Both the position numbers and the translations under genes were made by a program. Positions 63,884 to 64,000 of a DNA stretch of 64,000 bases are shown here, piece after piece; within the stretch, counting starts at the first letter, position 1, and each line of letters begins with the position of its first letter. The notes under the pieces are model-generated. The model made no database searches and was not told where the DNA came from. It worked only from the letters and a program-made list of their open reading frames with translations. Origin of the DNA: [Lactobacillus] rogosae (GTDB lineage: Bacteria > Bacillota > Clostridia > Lachnospirales > Lachnospiraceae); contig FONU01000015.1 in assembly GCA_900112995.1 (NCBI GenBank), forward strand, positions 26,086 to 90,085, in the 5' to 3' direction.

Positions 63884-64000
63884 ATGAGCACAAGAGTGCT
63901 CATCTTAAAAGTTCCTTGCGGAACTTTATATGTGCAGAAAAGCTGCACGAGAATTATGATATAATATGACTACTTCGTAGTCACTTAGAAGTTCCTTGCG
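63884..64000 (+). repeat. Cluster of small hairpins after glgA
   Basis: Four perfect hairpins stand in a row: ATGAGCAC-AAGA-GTGCTCAT (63884-63903), AAAGTTCC-TTGC-GGAACTTT (63908-63927), GTGCAG/CTGCAC (63932-63948) and TGACTAC-TTC-GTAGTCA (63967-63983). AAGTTCCTTGCG starts again at 63989 and runs off the window. The first may end the glgA transcript; the rest resemble an intergenic repeat element. Confidence 0.75.

Noticed and set aside
63884..64000. Hairpin cluster as a tRNA gene
   Set aside because: The stems do not form a cloverleaf and no T-loop sequence is present.

Overview
The window reads as a chromosomal segment of a low-GC, anaerobic, endospore-forming Firmicute. I infer the family Lachnospiraceae, possibly the pectin-using Lachnospira/Eubacterium eligens group. 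The reasons are a full spoIIIAA-AH operon with spo0A, spoIVB and spoIIM, a clostridial sufCBDSU order, kduI/kduD for unsaturated uronate catabolism, a hybrid cluster protein, and frequent GGAGG ribosome sites. The species guess rests on gene content alone. No rRNA, tRNA, IS element, prophage or CRISPR array was seen.

Layout. 1-3.5 kb: a visibly more A/T-rich block with the end of an FtsX-type ABC permease, a two-component system and an HNH-domain protein. 3.6-8.2 kb: hybrid cluster protein behind a likely CRP/FNR-type activator site, then two divergent MATE exporters. 8.2-15.3 kb: an Rrf2/IscR-like regulator, sufCBDSU and a tightly coupled glpK. 15.3-20.7 kb: MoxR ATPase, DUF58 protein and membrane transglutaminase as an overlapping set, then an AEC transporter. 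20.8-30.6 kb: rimO, pgsA, pncC, a repeat-rich spacer, SOS-controlled recA with recX, rny, an aspartate aminotransferase, proC and a Nudix hydrolase. 30.7-35.8 kb: spoIIM, DAHP synthase (minus), pyrimidine nucleoside phosphorylase, kduI and kduD. 36-44.4 kb: a NatAB-like exporter, a cytosolic deacetylase and a D,D-carboxypeptidase (both minus), and a MacB/FtsX-type ABC pair. 44.5-61.1 kb: the sporulation and housekeeping string spoIIIAA-AH, asp23, nusB, xseA, xseB, ispA, dxs, tlyA, nadK, argR, recN, spoIVB (minus) and spo0A. 61.2-64 kb: an NlpC/P60 hydrolase, glgA and a cluster of small hairpins.

How the genes work together. Spo0A would start sporulation. SpoIIM and the SpoIIIA proteins serve engulfment and the mother-cell/forespore channel, and SpoIVB signals from the forespore. 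RecA, RecX, RecN and XseAB cover DNA repair. Dxs and IspA feed isoprenoid synthesis. The Suf proteins build the Fe-S clusters needed by Hcp and RimO, among others.

Most of the window is ordinary core genome. The most unusual signal is upstream of spoIIIAA. A near-consensus SigE promoter has its -10 box inside the left arm of a perfect 13-bp hairpin whose right arm holds the Shine-Dalgarno. A SigE transcript would start in the loop and leave the ribosome site free, while read-through RNA would hide it. Other points are the inverted orientation of spoIVB, glpK attached to the suf operon, a spoIIIAG start that lacks a normal codon at its best ribosome site, and the hairpin cluster after glgA.
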